64,000 nt of DNA. It comes from a bacterium (GTDB lineage Bacteria; Orphanbacterota; Orphanbacteria; Orphanbacterales; Orphanbacteraceae). Shown in pieces: positions 7,890-18,611 of the stretch (its first letter is position 1; each line of letters opens with the position of its first letter). Position numbers and translations under genes: made by a program. Location of the stretch: positions 124,001 through 188,000 of the forward strand of contig JALGYY010000009.1 of assembly GCA_025782575.1 (NCBI GenBank), in the 5' to 3' direction. The notes under the pieces are model-generated. The model was not told the DNA's origin and made no database searches. It saw only the letters and a program-made list of their open reading frames with translations.

Positions 7890-9572
7890 CTATCGTGTAT
7901 AGGCCATCGAGCGGAGCCGCTCTTCCAGTTCCCGCAGTTCCTTCGCTGTGTATGTCGCTCCCGGGCCGGTCTCCTGAAGCTCCGCCGGCTCCACTTCGAC
8001 GCGCACCTTTCGGCGGACTGAAAGAAGCTCTGTGAGCACATGACCATCCATCTCGTCGTACACGGGAAGATCGCTGATATGAAGAAGGGTCGGGCATAGA
8101 TCGAGGATCGACGCATGCCGTCTGTCCGCGATTTCCAGAAATGACGGCCCGGCGGCTACGAAGATGCCGTTCAACTCATGATCAGCCGCGGGTGATCGGA
8201 TCGACTGCACGGCAGGCACTACCGTAAACGGCCTGACAAGAAAGTCATGATCCACTTCGAACAGAATCTCGGGAAGGCTCTCGAGATACGGTCCGGGGTA
8301 GACCTCTGCGGTTCTCATGACTCGCCTGACGAGCGGCCCGTCGGAGAACGGATTTTTTGTAGCCATAAGAGAATCTTCGATTGCCTGCAAGAGTGTCTCG
8401 TACTGTTCAGACGTTGCGGCTCCCCTTGGTTCACGCCCCTGCAAGTTGACACGGATCGATCCGAAACTTCCTTCAGCCGGTCCGGTAATCGCCACCGTTC
8501 GGTACAGGTTCAGTTTGGCCATATGGAAGTTGTGAGAGGCTGCGCGGGCGATCGCGATAGGGGTTGTCTTGTCCGGTTCAGATGGGATGCCATCGAGGGC
8601 CGGCACGGCAAATCCCTTTTCCAGAAGCCATCCATTTATATTAAAAGCTTTGGTGAACGATTGAAATCCGTGATCGGACAGAACGATGATATCCGTATTC
8701 GGCCCGGCCACGCGAATCAGAAGTCCCAGTGTCTTGTCCAGGTAGTCGTATAGCTCGAGCACGTTCGAGAGATTGGGCTCCGTCACTCCGCGGTGCTTCA
8801 GGACATCAAGCGATTTGAATACGATGAAAGCGAGATCCCAGTCGTTCCCGGTCAGGAGCGTAGTGAGAGCATGCTTCTTGATCTCAAGCTGGCCGTAGAG
8901 AATGTTGCGGGACAATGTTCGCTTTTCCCGCCAGATCCCGAGGTCCGGAATGAACTGAACGCTCCGGAGGGCGTCAGCCAGGCCGGGAGGCCAGGCGTAA
9001 TCGGCCTGTTCCGGGGAAAGCATGCCGGAGACCATGATCGTTTTGACCGGTTCGGGGGGATAGGTGACCGGCATGCCGAACACAACTGCGTTTTTTCCGT
9101 GATGATTCAGGATACGCCAGAGAGGGCTCGCCTTTCTGTCGAGCGAGCTGATGACACGGACGCCGTAGCTACCGGGCACACGCTCGAAGAACGAGAAGAT
9201 CCCTGTCTTGGACGGCGACTTCCCTGTGACAGCGGAGGTCCAGGCCGCAGAGGAGATCGGAAGAAGCGTCGATTCAAGAGTAGCCTGAACGCCCCGGTCC
9301 ATGAGCCCGTGCAGATTGGGAAGCCGCCCTTCCTCTATCAGAGGATCAATGTATCGATACGAAGCGCCGTCCCATCCGATTACGAGGGTGCGACGCTTCC
9401 GGCGATCGGGTTTCTCGGTCGCAAACGGTGCGAGCGCGGTCCGCACTCCCGGATCGATGAAGATTGCCGGTTCACTACGATCCTCTCTCGAACAACCCGG
9501 CTCGATAACAAGGAGCGAGGCGGTGAGTCCGATCAGGAAGATGGAAATCGACAGTTGCCGGAACGACGTCAT
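7890..9572 (-). CDS. Alkaline phosphatase superfamily lipoprotein (type I phosphodiesterase/nucleotide pyrophosphatase-like)
   Basis: The 560-residue protein has a lipoprotein signal (LTASLLVIEPGC, lipobox Cys near residue 27). The alkaline-phosphatase-superfamily fold follows. A metal-binding Asp sits in VIGWDGASYRYIDPL, the probable Ser/Thr nucleophile in AAWTSAVTGKSPSKTGI, and the second metal site in IVLSDHGFQSF. A late DLCPTLLH motif is common to AlkP-like phosphodiesterases and phosphoglycerol-type transferases. The C-terminal 40 residues are Glu/Arg-rich and helical. It overlaps the upstream membrane-protein gene by 4 bases (ATGA), so the two are probably co-translated and act on the same envelope substrate. 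It could be a phosphatase, a phosphodiesterase or a phosphoethanolamine-type transferase; the sequence does not decide. Confidence 0.85.
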   Translation of the reverse strand: MTSFRQLSISIFLIGLTASLLVIEPGCSREDRSEPAIFIDPGVRTALAPFATEKPDRRKRRTLVIGWDGASYRYIDPLIEEGRLPNLHGLMDRGVQATLESTLLPISSAAWTSAVTGKSPSKTGIFSFFERVPGSYGVRVISSLDRKASPLWRILNHHGKNAVVFGMPVTYPPEPVKTIMVSGMLSPEQADYAWPPGLADALRSVQFIPDLGIWREKRTLSRNILYGQLEIKKHALTTLLTGNDWDLAFIVFKSLDVLKHRGVTEPNLSNVLELYDYLDKTLGLLIRVAGPNTDIIVLSDHGFQSFTKAFNINGWLLEKGFAVPALDGIPSEPDKTTPIAIARAASHNFHMAKLNLYRTVAITGPAEGSFGSIRVNLQGREPRGAATSEQYETLLQAIEDSLMATKNPFSDGPLVRRVMRTAEVYPGPYLESLPEILFEVDHDFLVRPFTVVPAVQSIRSPAADHELNGIFVAAGPSFLEIADRRHASILDLCPTLLHISDLPVYDEMDGHVLTELLSVRRKVRVEVEPAELQETGPGATYTAKELRELEERLRSMAYTR

Positions 9573-11080
9573 CGAGGACCTCTTTCAACACGAACCGTGA
9601 CGAGAATCTCATCCGGTTCGGGAGGGGGAACGTCCCGTTCCGGAAACGACACACGAATTTTCTTTCCGGGGCGCGTCAGTTCGCACCACGCCTTCACAGT
9701 ATACGTCGTCATTCCCGCGGCGATGTGAATAGGCGAACCGGGTCTGGGGCGGACGCCGAAGGGAAGGCCGTAAACGACGATCGTTTCGCCCGGGTCGGCG
9801 TTATCGATCTCCCTGCTCAGGTCGGCAGTGAATTGTTCGGTCAGTCTGGTGAGGTCACCCCATTCGGAGCGGAACTGAAAGAGAGGCGAACCCTTTCCGT
9901 TCAGCCAGAACGATCCCGCCAGAAGCAGGACCAGCACCGATGCGACCCCCTTTCTGATCACCGAAGCGCCCTGGAAGGCGACGACCGATTCCAGTATCAG
10001 AACGCCAGCCAGTAACGAGTACGGCGCGACAGTGTGAAGGGTATACCAGGGGGAAATCGATCCCGAGAATCCATGAATCGACCACCCGCAGATCATCCAG
10101 AAGAACGCGAGCATGGCGAGGCGTCCGGATCTCCTGCCCCACAGGAGTTGAATCGAGCCAAGGGACAGTATCGCGAGAATCGCCCACCGGACGATCGGGC
10201 CCGGCACGAGGGGCGCAAAAATCGGATAGGGGTAAAACGTGGCACGCTGAAACTCCCGCAGAATGCGCATGGCGAATGCCGCCGCGGCAAATGGCGTCAC
10301 CCCATGATCTTCCATCGGTCCGCTCACGCCCATATGGCCGCCGAGCCCGCCGATCACTGCCTGACGGGCGGCCAGAAACGGAAGAAGCATCAGAAACGAG
10401 GGAAGAGAAGCGCGGAACGCCCGTGTGATCCGCTTGCCCGGAGTGTCTGGCTCAACGATCAGCAAAGAGAAAAACAGAAGGAACGGAGCGATGGCGCCCG
10501 TCTCCTTTGAGCCGACGGCGAGGAGTGTGAAGATCGGCGGCGCGATTCGTCTCCATGCTGCCGAGTTCGATCGAGCGGCCAGCAGTACGGCGATGGTGAA
10601 GAAGAGCGCCAGCATATCGGCCCGCCTCGGGGGTACGGGGGCGATATTCAGATGAACGGGGTGGACCAGGAAGAATAGCCCGACAAAGAGTGCGGTCAAG
10701 AGCGTGAGCATGTGCCTGCCGCTGACCGACGCGGCCGATCGGAACAACATGGCCATGCCGATGGCGCAGCCGGCGAGGAGAAGCAGGTCAGTGAGGTGGT
10801 ATCCGAATGGGCGCAAATCCCAGAGAGCGTAGTCGATCGCGATCGAGAGATTGAGTACGGGGCGATAAAAGTGGCCGCTCGGGTACCGGCCGTCCATCAG
10901 TTCCTCGGTAAAAGTACCGGCGAAGTCAGCCACGCTCTCGATCCGACTGGCGATGATGATCGGATAGGAATCGTGGCCCAGTTGAGAATAGTCCAGGAAT
11001 TCATGATAGAGGAGGAAGACCGCAGAGAGAAGGAGCGCGGCGAGAATGACCTTGCCGGACCGATCTCCTGCAACTCTCAT
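9569..11080 (-). CDS. Polytopic membrane protein, GT-C glycosyltransferase-like
   Basis: This 503-residue protein has about ten hydrophobic segments in its first 400 residues and a soluble C-terminal tail. The first periplasmic loop carries acidic and histidine residues (GHDSYPIII, HFYRPVLNLS), an arrangement typical of GT-C fold glycosyltransferases such as the TMTC/PMT type that use polyprenyl-phosphate sugars. I do not recognise a specific family. It overlaps both neighbours by 4 bases: the FHA-phosphatase gene upstream (11077) and the AlkP-family lipoprotein downstream (9572). That argues for one transcript and a shared envelope-modification role. The catalytic assignment is inference. 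Confidence 0.7.
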   Translation of the reverse strand: MRVAGDRSGKVILAALLLSAVFLLYHEFLDYSQLGHDSYPIIIASRIESVADFAGTFTEELMDGRYPSGHFYRPVLNLSIAIDYALWDLRPFGYHLTDLLLLAGCAIGMAMLFRSAASVSGRHMLTLLTALFVGLFFLVHPVHLNIAPVPPRRADMLALFFTIAVLLAARSNSAAWRRIAPPIFTLLAVGSKETGAIAPFLLFFSLLIVEPDTPGKRITRAFRASLPSFLMLLPFLAARQAVIGGLGGHMGVSGPMEDHGVTPFAAAAFAMRILREFQRATFYPYPIFAPLVPGPIVRWAILAILSLGSIQLLWGRRSGRLAMLAFFWMICGWSIHGFSGSISPWYTLHTVAPYSLLAGVLILESVVAFQGASVIRKGVASVLVLLLAGSFWLNGKGSPLFQFRSEWGDLTRLTEQFTADLSREIDNADPGETIVVYGLPFGVRPRPGSPIHIAAGMTTYTVKAWCELTRPGKKIRVSFPERDVPPPEPDEILVTVRVERGPR

Positions 11081-12777
11081 GGACAGCGCTGGATCAGTAG
11101 AACCGTGACGTCATCGCCGGGATCGCCATCGGCGCAGAACGACTGGACTTCGTCGATCAGTTTCTCCGCGAATTCGGTCGGCGGAAGGCAATGATGGGCT
11201 CTGTAAAAATCAGCGAGACGCTCCTCGCCGAATTCCTCATCATCGTGGTTCCGTCCCTCCGTGATCCCGTCGCTATAGAGCAGGAGCGACTCCCGCGGTT
11301 CGAGCATCGTCTCTCCAACCTCGTATTCAGCGTCCATGAACACGCCGAGAAACAGCCCCCCCTTTTCGAGGAGCTCGATCTCACCGCTCGTCCGAAGAAG
11401 CATCGGTGGGTTATGCCCCGCGTTCACGTAGCGCAGTCTGTTTGTTTTACCCTCAATTGAAAGGACAAAAAATGTAATGAATCGCTCCCCTTTTGCCGCT
11501 CGATTGACGGATCGATTCAACCGGGGGGCGAGAAGCTCGAGATCGAGACCCGCTTCGATCTGCGCATGGAACGACGCGTGCAGGTTCGACATGACCAGAG
11601 CGGCCGGCATCCCCTTACCGGAAACGTCGCCGAGGGCAGCCCATGTCTTTCCTGCGTCACCGCAAAAGTAGTCAAAATAATCACCTCCCACGTCGAGCGA
11701 AGGGATGTTGTGACCGCCGAAGCGATAAGGCCCGCTTGTGAGAACGTCTTCCGGAAGCAGATTCTGTTGAAGCCGGGCCGCGTGCTTCAGCTCTTCTTCA
11801 CGCTGCTTCTGTAGATGAACCTCCTCCAGCGCTTCCGTCTCGGCGATTTTCACTGCGGCCCAATGGCCGATGAGCGTGAGGAGATGAAGGTCGTCCTCCG
11901 AGAAAAGAGTGGGCGCACGCCGGTTATCAGCGTAAAGAATGCCGACCACTTCGGAATCGTTCCAGAGAGGGGCGCACATGGCGGATTGGATCTGGAGGTT
12001 GGCGATACTCTCCTTCCCTTGAAAGCGATCGTCCGACATGGCGTCGGTCGAAAGAATCGCCTGCTTCTCCTCGATCGCCTGTTGCGCGATCGAACGGCTG
12101 ATCACGATCTCGTCGTTCGGGTTTCCCCGCTTACGGCGGACTGCTTTCAGATTCAGTTCTCCCCCTTCTTTGTCTCGGATGAGGAGGGCGACACGATCGG
12201 GAGTGAGAAGGTCATCGGAGACTTCCACAATCTTGTCGTATAGCTCCTGCATTGGCCGGTGGGAGAGAAAGGCTTTTCCGATCGTGTCCACGTTCCGCAT
12301 GAATCGGCTCACCCGGGAGGATGACCCTGAGGGGGGGGCTATGGGTTGGGGCGTACCGGCCGGATGAGCGCCGGTCCGCGTCGGCGTCCTGCTGTCCGTG
12401 AAATCTTCGAGGGAGATCGCATGGATTGTCAGATGTCCCACGCTTTCATCGAATCGGGCCCTGCTTGCAATCGGCTTCTGGCCGAAGTCGAGAACGAACG
12501 GGCCGACTCCGATGGAGTCACCCTGCTCCAGCAGCACGCGCTCAGACACCGGAACACCGTTTCGTTCCGTGCCGTTCATGCTGCCGAGGTCCTCGATATA
12601 CCAGGTATCGCCGTCCAGTTCGAGCCTGGCATGCCGTCTGGAAATGGCGCGGTCGGTCAGCACGACCTGACAATCGGAACTCCTGCCGACGATGATCTCC
12701 ATGTGTTGCGAGAGATCGAGAGTTCGGAGAGTCTCACCATCTTTGCTGATCACCAGTTTATGCATAGTCTGAGTCAT
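11077..12777 (-). CDS. FHA-GAF-PP2C (SpoIIE-type) serine phosphatase
   Basis: The 566-residue protein has three recognisable parts. An FHA domain at about residues 8-100 (IIVGRSSDCQVVL, SRRHARLE, GSMNGTERNG) reads phosphothreonine. A GAF domain follows at about 150-320 (DDLLTPDRVALLIRD, MCAPLWNDSEVVGILYADNR). A SpoIIE/PPM phosphatase domain occupies about 345-566, with metal-binding motifs GGDYFDYF, LGDVSGKGMPAALVMS, NAGHNPPML, YSDGITEG and GDDVTVL. It probably dephosphorylates an anti-sigma-factor antagonist or another Ser/Thr phosphoprotein. I chose ATG at 12777 (MTQTMHKL), preceded by AGGAAG, over the longer frame to 12951, whose extra 58 residues look non-coding. Its 4-base overlap with a membrane-protein gene ties it to envelope genes; no kinase or STAS partner is in the window. 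Confidence 0.9.
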   Translation of the reverse strand: MTQTMHKLVISKDGETLRTLDLSQHMEIIVGRSSDCQVVLTDRAISRRHARLELDGDTWYIEDLGSMNGTERNGVPVSERVLLEQGDSIGVGPFVLDFGQKPIASRARFDESVGHLTIHAISLEDFTDSRTPTRTGAHPAGTPQPIAPPSGSSSRVSRFMRNVDTIGKAFLSHRPMQELYDKIVEVSDDLLTPDRVALLIRDKEGGELNLKAVRRKRGNPNDEIVISRSIAQQAIEEKQAILSTDAMSDDRFQGKESIANLQIQSAMCAPLWNDSEVVGILYADNRRAPTLFSEDDLHLLTLIGHWAAVKIAETEALEEVHLQKQREEELKHAARLQQNLLPEDVLTSGPYRFGGHNIPSLDVGGDYFDYFCGDAGKTWAALGDVSGKGMPAALVMSNLHASFHAQIEAGLDLELLAPRLNRSVNRAAKGERFITFFVLSIEGKTNRLRYVNAGHNPPMLLRTSGEIELLEKGGLFLGVFMDAEYEVGETMLEPRESLLLYSDGITEGRNHDDEEFGEERLADFYRAHHCLPPTEFAEKLIDEVQSFCADGDPGDDVTVLLIQRCP

Positions 12778-13014
12778 TGTGGGACTTCCTGAGTTTCCGT
12801 GAGCCGACAAAGTCAATTTCTCCAAAACCGTATCACGGCTGCAGCAACGATCCAAGCTCTCTCGGGCGTGGTCTTGGGGAGAGGGAACGATCCGAGCGGT
12901 TCCGGCAACGGGGGCGACAGATTCCCCCCCCTGACATATTGGGGAATTCACCTATGGGGCCGAAACTTCGAGTAGTGGCCATATCACGTGAACCGGTATC
13001 CGGTATGGGGGGAA

Positions 13015-15309
13015 ATGGTGCTGAGAAGGGCTCCGAAAACAGATGTCAACATCGATCTCGATCCCGACGTAGCCGCTGAGGGGAAGCGAAAACGTGAATT
13101 CCGATTGAATGTTGTTCAGATACCGATCTTCCGCTTGTGCGGCATATCACTGATGGTGGCGCTGGCAGCTCTCCATAACAGGATGCTTGACGACGCTTTG
13201 AAATGGGAGAGCCTCATCCCCTTCGCCGCGGTCTTCTACAGTTACGGTCTTCTTTCATGGGGCGTGCTGAAAAGGACGTACGGTCGGACCGGAGCTCTCG
13301 ATATCGCCGTCCTGTTTTTATCTCTCGACATTCTGTTCCTGGTGGGAACGATTTACTACACAGGTGGGGATCGAAGCTGGCTCTTCTTTCTCGTCATGCT
13401 TCGAGTGGCTGATCAGGCAAATACGACATTCGCTCGAGTCGTTCTCTTCTCTCACATCGCCGTTCTCTCCTATGCGGGTATGCTCCTCTACATCGTTCAT
13501 GTGGACGGCCGTGAGATCATCTGGTCGATCGAGCTCGGTAAATTGGCCGGGATCTATGCGACCAACATGTACGTGGCGTTTACCGCGAAGACGGCCGAAG
13601 GGCTTCGGGCGCGAACGAGGGCGGCTATCCACATGGCTCGTGATCTCATCCTGAGGCTTCAGGACCAGTCGAAACAGCTCGCCGAATCTAAGGAGATTGC
13701 GGAAGAGGCGTCTCTGGCAAAGAGCGAATTCCTGGCCAATATGAGCCATGAGATCCGTACACCGATGAACGGAATCATCGGCATGACTGAAATGGCAATT
13801 GACACGGATCTCACGAGCGAACAGCGGGAGTACCTCACCACCGTTCGTCGTTCAGCGGATTCCATGCTCCGGGTGATTAATGACATTCTTGACTTCTCAA
13901 AAATCGAGGCGGGTCATCTCGAGATCGAGGAGATGGAATTCAACCTGGCGGATGATGTCTACGATGCAATCCGAAGCATCGCACCGAGGGCTCAGGAGAA
14001 GGGCCTGGAAGTGATCTGCCGGGTGGACCCCGATCTCCCGGAACGTGTGGTCGGCGACTCCGGCCGGTTGAGGCAGGTGCTGCTGAACCTTGTCGGGAAT
14101 GCGATCAAATTCACTTCCTCGGGCGAGGTGATCGTAAACGTATCGACAGGAGTACGCACCGAAAAGAGTGTGGAACTCCATATCACGGTGAGCGACACGG
14201 GAATCGGGATCGACAGGGAGAAGATTGACCAGATCTTCGACGCGTTTACGCAGGCCGACGGCTCGATTACGCGAGAATACGGCGGGACCGGGCTGGGGCT
14301 CACGATCACGAACAACCTGGTTCGCATGATGGGAGGGGAGATCTGGGTTGATAGCGAAGCCGGAGCGGGGACTGTGTTTCATTTGACGCCTCGGTTTCGG
14401 CTGCCGGCCGGAGTTGAATCAGTGCGGAAGGAGTCCGCCGCGAGCAGAATCGCAGGAAGAAAAATCCTGATTATCGAATCGCACGGGTATTGCCGGGAAA
14501 TTCTGAGCGAGATGTCCGAGAGTCATCTCATGAACCCGGTTACCGCGGCGCGTATCGAAGAAGCGATCGGTTATCTCGATGGTGCCGAAAGAAGCGGGTT
14601 ACTTTTCGATTCTACAATTGTCAGAGGAGATATGATCGATGCCGGGAATCAGGCACTTATAGGACGGCTGAAAGCGGGAACCAAGCCTGGAGGGATCATT
14701 GTGACGGCGCCGGCGCCCCTGATCGCCGAGGCAAGAAAACTGGGCGATTGCCTCGGCGCAAAGATGGTGCTCATCAGGCCCGTGGGGCATCGGGATCTGC
14801 AGCAGGCGCTCCTGGAGTCACTGAATACTGATGACGTCGAAGCGGGGGGACCTTCACGTGGTATCCAGCGCGAGGGAGACCCGACCCTGGCTCCATTCTC
14901 CCAGGTGTTCCGTGTACTGATCGCCGAGGACAACAAGGTCAATCAGATTGTAGCCAGGAAGATCCTCTCGAACTGGGGACATCTCGTAACGGTAGTATCC
15001 AACGGCCTGGAAGCGGTTGAAGCCTGGAGTAAACTCCCCTTCGATCTCATTCTCATGGATGTTCAAATGCCGGAAATGGATGGGATCCGGGCCACCGAAG
15101 AAATCCGTGCGCAAGAGGAAAAATCAGGCGATCATATCCCGATCATTGCGCTTACCGCTCACGCCATGAAAGGGGACCGGGAGCGCTGCATCAATGCCGG
15201 AATGGACGGCTACGTAACCAAGCCTCTCGATCGAGACAAGCTCGCGGACAGGATTCGGGACCTCACCGCGGGTACAGCGCCTCATTCTCCGGACTCTTCC
15301 CCCGCTTAA
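13015..15309 (+). CDS. Membrane hybrid histidine kinase with degenerate and intact receiver domains
   Basis: The protein has about 764 residues: five or six transmembrane segments (about 30-190), a HisKA domain with phospho-accepting His245 in [13 protein letters not shown], and a HATPase domain with [29 protein letters not shown] and GGTGLGLTI. Two receiver-like modules follow. The first (about 445-590, from [16 protein letters not shown]) shows FDSTIV where the phospho-Asp would be and appears inactive. The second (about 630-750) has EDN, phospho-acceptor Asp682 in [13 protein letters not shown], Thr in IIALTAHAM and Lys in VTKPLD. No output domain or response regulator lies beside it. I used ATG 13015; GTG 12988 and GTG 13018 are alternatives. 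Its 3' end overlaps the convergent ligase gene by 47 bases. Confidence 0.9.
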   Translation: MVLRRAPKTDVNIDLDPDVAAEGKRKREFRLNVVQIPIFRLCGISLMVALAALHNRMLDDALKWESLIPFAAVFYSYGLLSWGVLKRTYGRTGALDIAVLFLSLDILFLVGTIYYTGGDRSWLFFLVMLRVADQANTTFARVVLFSHIAVLSYAGMLLYIVHVDGREIIWSIELGKLAGIYATNMYVAFTAKTAEGLRARTRAAIHMARDLILRLQDQSKQLAESKEIAEEASLAKSEFLANMSHEIRTPMNGIIGMTEMAIDTDLTSEQREYLTTVRRSADSMLRVINDILDFSKIEAGHLEIEEMEFNLADDVYDAIRSIAPRAQEKGLEVICRVDPDLPERVVGDSGRLRQVLLNLVGNAIKFTSSGEVIVNVSTGVRTEKSVELHITVSDTGIGIDREKIDQIFDAFTQADGSITREYGGTGLGLTITNNLVRMMGGEIWVDSEAGAGTVFHLTPRFRLPAGVESVRKESAASRIAGRKILIIESHGYCREILSEMSESHLMNPVTAARIEEAIGYLDGAERSGLLFDSTIVRGDMIDAGNQALIGRLKAGTKPGGIIVTAPAPLIAEARKLGDCLGAKMVLIRPVGHRDLQQALLESLNTDDVEAGGPSRGIQREGDPTLAPFSQVFRVLIAEDNKVNQIVARKILSNWGHLVTVVSNGLEAVEAWSKLPFDLILMDVQMPEMDGIRATEEIRAQEEKSGDHIPIIALTAHAMKGDRERCINAGMDGYVTKPLDRDKLADRIRDLTAGTAPHSPDSSPA

Positions 15310-17227
15310 GCCGTTCCAGAATGACTCTCACATCATTCTGGCGGGGATCCAGAGCGAGAGCCTGCTCATAGTCCGCAATCGCTTCCATGCGCTTTCCCAT
15401 TAGAGTTCTCACGTGGCCTCGATTAATCCATGCCGCCAGATATTGTCCCTGTATCGCGATTACTTCCGTGAATAGCGATTCCGCCTCCGCCGTGCGGCCA
15501 AGTTCCATTTTGGCGTAGGCCAAGTTGTGGAGCGCGAACGGATGGCGAGGATAAATGGAGAGTATGATCTCCGCACATTCGATCCCCCCTTCAGGATCAT
15601 TGGTGGATGTACGTGCCGCACCGAGATTGAGGAGTGAATTGATGTGCCATGGTCGATGGCGGAGGACGCGTTCGAGCGCTCCCTTCGCTTCGTCATATCG
15701 GCCCAGTCGGACGGCTGCCGCCCCGGCGACGGCGAGCCCGTCCAGGCGACCCGGCGATAGCATGGCAGACCGCATTCCATGCTCCCATGCGCTCCTGTGA
15801 TCACCGGTCGACTCGGCCAGCCTCGCTGCCCGGTAAGCTCGGTCACTTTCAATATGCGTTACAAGCACGCTTCCTAGGATCAGCGCGACAAGAAGTGCAG
15901 TGGCGGGGAAAACAAGGCGGAGTCCCTTGGGGATCGCCAGATTGAGGGTCGGGGGTGACTCGCTTTCTGACCGTCTCGATGAAACGACAATGCCGGCAGC
16001 AATGGCGAGTAGAAGAGGGGGTATCGGGCGGTGAAGTGGAAAACTGAAGAACGAAACGGTCATATATGCCGCAAGAAAGCCGAGGGCGGCAAGGGAAACG
16101 GGATAATGATCGGGGTGCGATCTCTTTCGGAAGAGATCGGCCGCGAAGATCAGAATGGCGAAAAGCCAGGAGAGATAGAGCAGGAGTCCGGGGATGCCGA
16201 GGTCGGCGGCAGCCTGAAGAAAGTCGTTATGAAGCCACCGGGCCTGTATTTCGAAACCGAAAATACGGTCGACAACGGAGGCCCTTCTGTACAGAGGGTA
16301 GTAGACATCGAAGTTGCGGGCGCCGGCTCCGAGAAGAGGCTTGTCCAAGATGAAGGGGACGACGTTTCGCCACATGTCGAGCCGTACCTGAGCGGAGGTG
16401 GGCCTCTCCCCCTGTCTGGCGATCTCCTCCTGAATACCCATCAAAGGTCCTGCACCGGGAGCGATCAGTATCGGGAGAAGACCGGAGAAGAGAACCAGAA
16501 AAATGAGGCTGCACCGAAGCCGGCGGGATCGATCGGGGGGCAGTCGATTGGATGCGATCAAGATACCCGGTATCAGGATCAGAAGGACGGCTCCTGCAGC
16601 AAGCCAGGCCGCCCTCGTTTCGGTGTAGCGCAGGAAGAGATGGGCGAAGGCTCCCGCCGGGAGCGCTGTCCACCGGAAGAGTCGTGAACGCGCGAAAACC
16701 GAGGCGATCAGGATGAGCGGGAAGATCATCACGACATAATGGGCGGCGAAATTTTTGTTCCCGAAGACGGAAGCGGGGGGGACGGTCTGCAGAAAGATGT
16801 CCCGGCCGAGGAGGTGCTGGGCGATGCCGATCGCCGATACGGCACATGCCGAGGCAACGAGACAGGTGGCGAAGCGGCCCCGCCATGTGGCACCGATCCG
16901 TGTAGTGAGCACCAGGTAGATCAGAAAGCAGAGGGCGAGCCAGATCGCTTCGATGGCAGCGACATGGCGATCAAGAGCCCAGGTGATCGAGAGCCCGGTC
17001 CAGATGACGAATGCGGCGCCGGCTAGAGTGGCCCAATCCGTCGGGAGCGAGAGGGCTCCCCTCCATACTGCCCGGGATGCGGCGAGAATGCCTGTGACGA
17101 GGATGATTACCGTGGCCGCCGCTTGATGAGACAGCAGGGCATATTCCGAAAGCCCGCCCAGCCGGACGAACGGAGGGATCACGATCAGGGCACTAAGACA
17201 GATACCGAGGAGGTTCATGAGTGACAT
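15263..17227 (-). CDS. O-antigen ligase (Wzy_C) family membrane protein with C-terminal TPRs
   Basis: The 654-residue protein has about ten to twelve transmembrane segments in the first 450 residues. The O-antigen ligase/polymerase signature includes [16 protein letters not shown], a loop with [10 protein letters not shown], and a large periplasmic region with [20 protein letters not shown] and [16 protein letters not shown]. The HND motif in this loop is a hallmark of WaaL-like proteins. The last 180 residues form tetratricopeptide repeats ([59 protein letters not shown]). The family joins polyprenyl-linked glycans to an acceptor or polymerises them. No other polysaccharide genes are adjacent, so the glycan is unknown. 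The gene could start at 17227 or at an ATG nine bases further in. Confidence 0.85.
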   Translation of the reverse strand: MSLMNLLGICLSALIVIPPFVRLGGLSEYALLSHQAAATVIILVTGILAASRAVWRGALSLPTDWATLAGAAFVIWTGLSITWALDRHVAAIEAIWLALCFLIYLVLTTRIGATWRGRFATCLVASACAVSAIGIAQHLLGRDIFLQTVPPASVFGNKNFAAHYVVMIFPLILIASVFARSRLFRWTALPAGAFAHLFLRYTETRAAWLAAGAVLLILIPGILIASNRLPPDRSRRLRCSLIFLVLFSGLLPILIAPGAGPLMGIQEEIARQGERPTSAQVRLDMWRNVVPFILDKPLLGAGARNFDVYYPLYRRASVVDRIFGFEIQARWLHNDFLQAAADLGIPGLLLYLSWLFAILIFAADLFRKRSHPDHYPVSLAALGFLAAYMTVSFFSFPLHRPIPPLLLAIAAGIVVSSRRSESESPPTLNLAIPKGLRLVFPATALLVALILGSVLVTHIESDRAYRAARLAESTGDHRSAWEHGMRSAMLSPGRLDGLAVAGAAAVRLGRYDEAKGALERVLRHRPWHINSLLNLGAARTSTNDPEGGIECAEIILSIYPRHPFALHNLAYAKMELGRTAEAESLFTEVIAIQGQYLAAWINRGHVRTLMGKRMEAIADYEQALALDPRQNDVRVILERLKRGKSPENEALYPR

Positions 17228-17308
17228 GCACTCTGACAGGATTAGCGGTTCGGAGCAAGTGAGGTGGGGGAAAGGAGCGAGCCCTCTGCCGGGGACTCGA
17301 ATGTCGCG

Positions 17309-18475
17309 CTAAGGGGCGACCGTTTCCCTCACCGGAGTGGGGGCGGGAGAGCTTACGGGGGTAGACTCCCCAGGTGCGGTCGGGACTTCCGTTACCGGCT
17401 GACTTCCATTTTTCAATACTTCGAACATAAAGAAGAAGGTACTCCCCTCGGCAGGCTGACTCTCCACCCCGATCGTACCGCCCATATGTTCGACAATATC
17501 CTTTGTGATGGCGAGGCCGAGGCCTGTCCCCTTTGCTCGCACCCCCATGGGCGTAGCCGCCCGATGGAATCGTTCGAAAATCCGGCCGATCTGATCGTGC
17601 GGAATGCCGACGCCCGTATCGCTGATTGTCACTCTCAAGGCTCTCTCACCCGACCTGGTCTTGCTCTTGACCAGAGTGGCTGAGACGACGACCGACCCTC
17701 CGTCGGGAGTGAATTTGTAGGCGTTGCCCACAAGATTCGTCATGACCTGCACCATACGATCGCGGTCGAGATAGAGTTCGGGCAAGCCGGCTTCGATCTC
17801 CTTCCTCACCTTTATTTTTCTCGTTTCGCCAAGGGCCTCCGTGATCGCGAGCCCGCGATCGATGATTTCCTCAATGTCGCAACTCTGCAGGTCCCAGTTC
17901 ATCGTGCCCGATTCGATCTTGGCAAGGTCGAGTAGATTGCGAACGAGATCGGATAGCCGTCGCGATTCCTCGCTGATCAGACGGTAGAATTTCTGAGTAG
18001 TCGCTTTATCCGCTTCTTCATAGCTTAATAGAGTCTGAGAAATGGTGAAGATCGACGCCAGCGGTGTCTGGAGTTCGTGGGACACGGTGGAAATGAGCAT
18101 ATCCTTCAGGCTGCCGACCTTCTGAAGTTCCTCGAGAGTCGACTCCTGGTCGCGCGATCGCTCGGCGAGTCTTCGGAGAAGAAACTGCTGGCTGAACAGA
18201 GTGGATTTCAGGAAGCGGATTTCCCGCCGCTTGGCCGTCGTGTACAGACAGAACAGAATGACCAGACCTGGGAGGCCGACGGAGAGAGTTGTCCTGTAGT
18301 GGTTCTCGACGCTCAGGTTGGCCGGGATGAAACCGTTTGCGGCCAGGTACTGCACGATTACCGTTACCGAAAGAGTAATCATCAGGACCATCGACATGAA
18401 CCAGTAGGTTCGCTCGCTCCGGTTGAGACGGGCGAGTACCTGCTGGTCATCCATCGGCTTTTTTTCGTGATCCAT
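17309..18475 (-). CDS. Two-transmembrane sensor histidine kinase
   Basis: This 388-residue protein has two N-terminal membrane segments (about 26-46 and 62-80) with a short periplasmic loop between them. A coiled-coil linker leads to a HisKA domain with His133 in VSHELQTPLASI. The HATPase_c domain follows, with NLVGNAYKFT, DTGVGIPHDQIGRIFERF and GTGLGLAI. The C-terminal 35 residues are rich in Pro, Thr and Ser and probably disordered. The tiny periplasmic part suggests sensing within the membrane rather than of a soluble ligand (inference). No response regulator gene is adjacent, so its partner is unknown. It lies 81 bases upstream of the O-antigen ligase gene on the same strand and could be co-transcribed with it. 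Confidence 0.9.
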   Translation of the reverse strand: MDHEKKPMDDQQVLARLNRSERTYWFMSMVLMITLSVTVIVQYLAANGFIPANLSVENHYRTTLSVGLPGLVILFCLYTTAKRREIRFLKSTLFSQQFLLRRLAERSRDQESTLEELQKVGSLKDMLISTVSHELQTPLASIFTISQTLLSYEEADKATTQKFYRLISEESRRLSDLVRNLLDLAKIESGTMNWDLQSCDIEEIIDRGLAITEALGETRKIKVRKEIEAGLPELYLDRDRMVQVMTNLVGNAYKFTPDGGSVVVSATLVKSKTRSGERALRVTISDTGVGIPHDQIGRIFERFHRAATPMGVRAKGTGLGLAITKDIVEHMGGTIGVESQPAEGSTFFFMFEVLKNGSQPVTEVPTAPGESTPVSSPAPTPVRETVAP

Positions 18476-18611
18476 ATTGTCCAGACCGCGTGAAAAGGTG
18501 AATGTCCTGCTCCCTGTTCCTGCTTGAACTATCGGCTCCTGGAGTGGATTTCTTGATGAAAGGACAAACTGCGCGGTAGGGGGACAAATCGGACAAATCA
18601 GGCCGGGAACT

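Noticed and set aside
12778-12951. 58-residue N-terminal extension of the FHA phosphatase
   Set aside because: A ribosome binding site precedes ATG 12777, and the extension has no FHA-like sequence.
16031-16687. A 218-residue plus-strand frame within the O-antigen ligase gene
   Set aside because: It is antisense to a clear membrane protein, is Glu/Gly-rich in the way antisense of hydrophobic codons is, and has no homology I can see.
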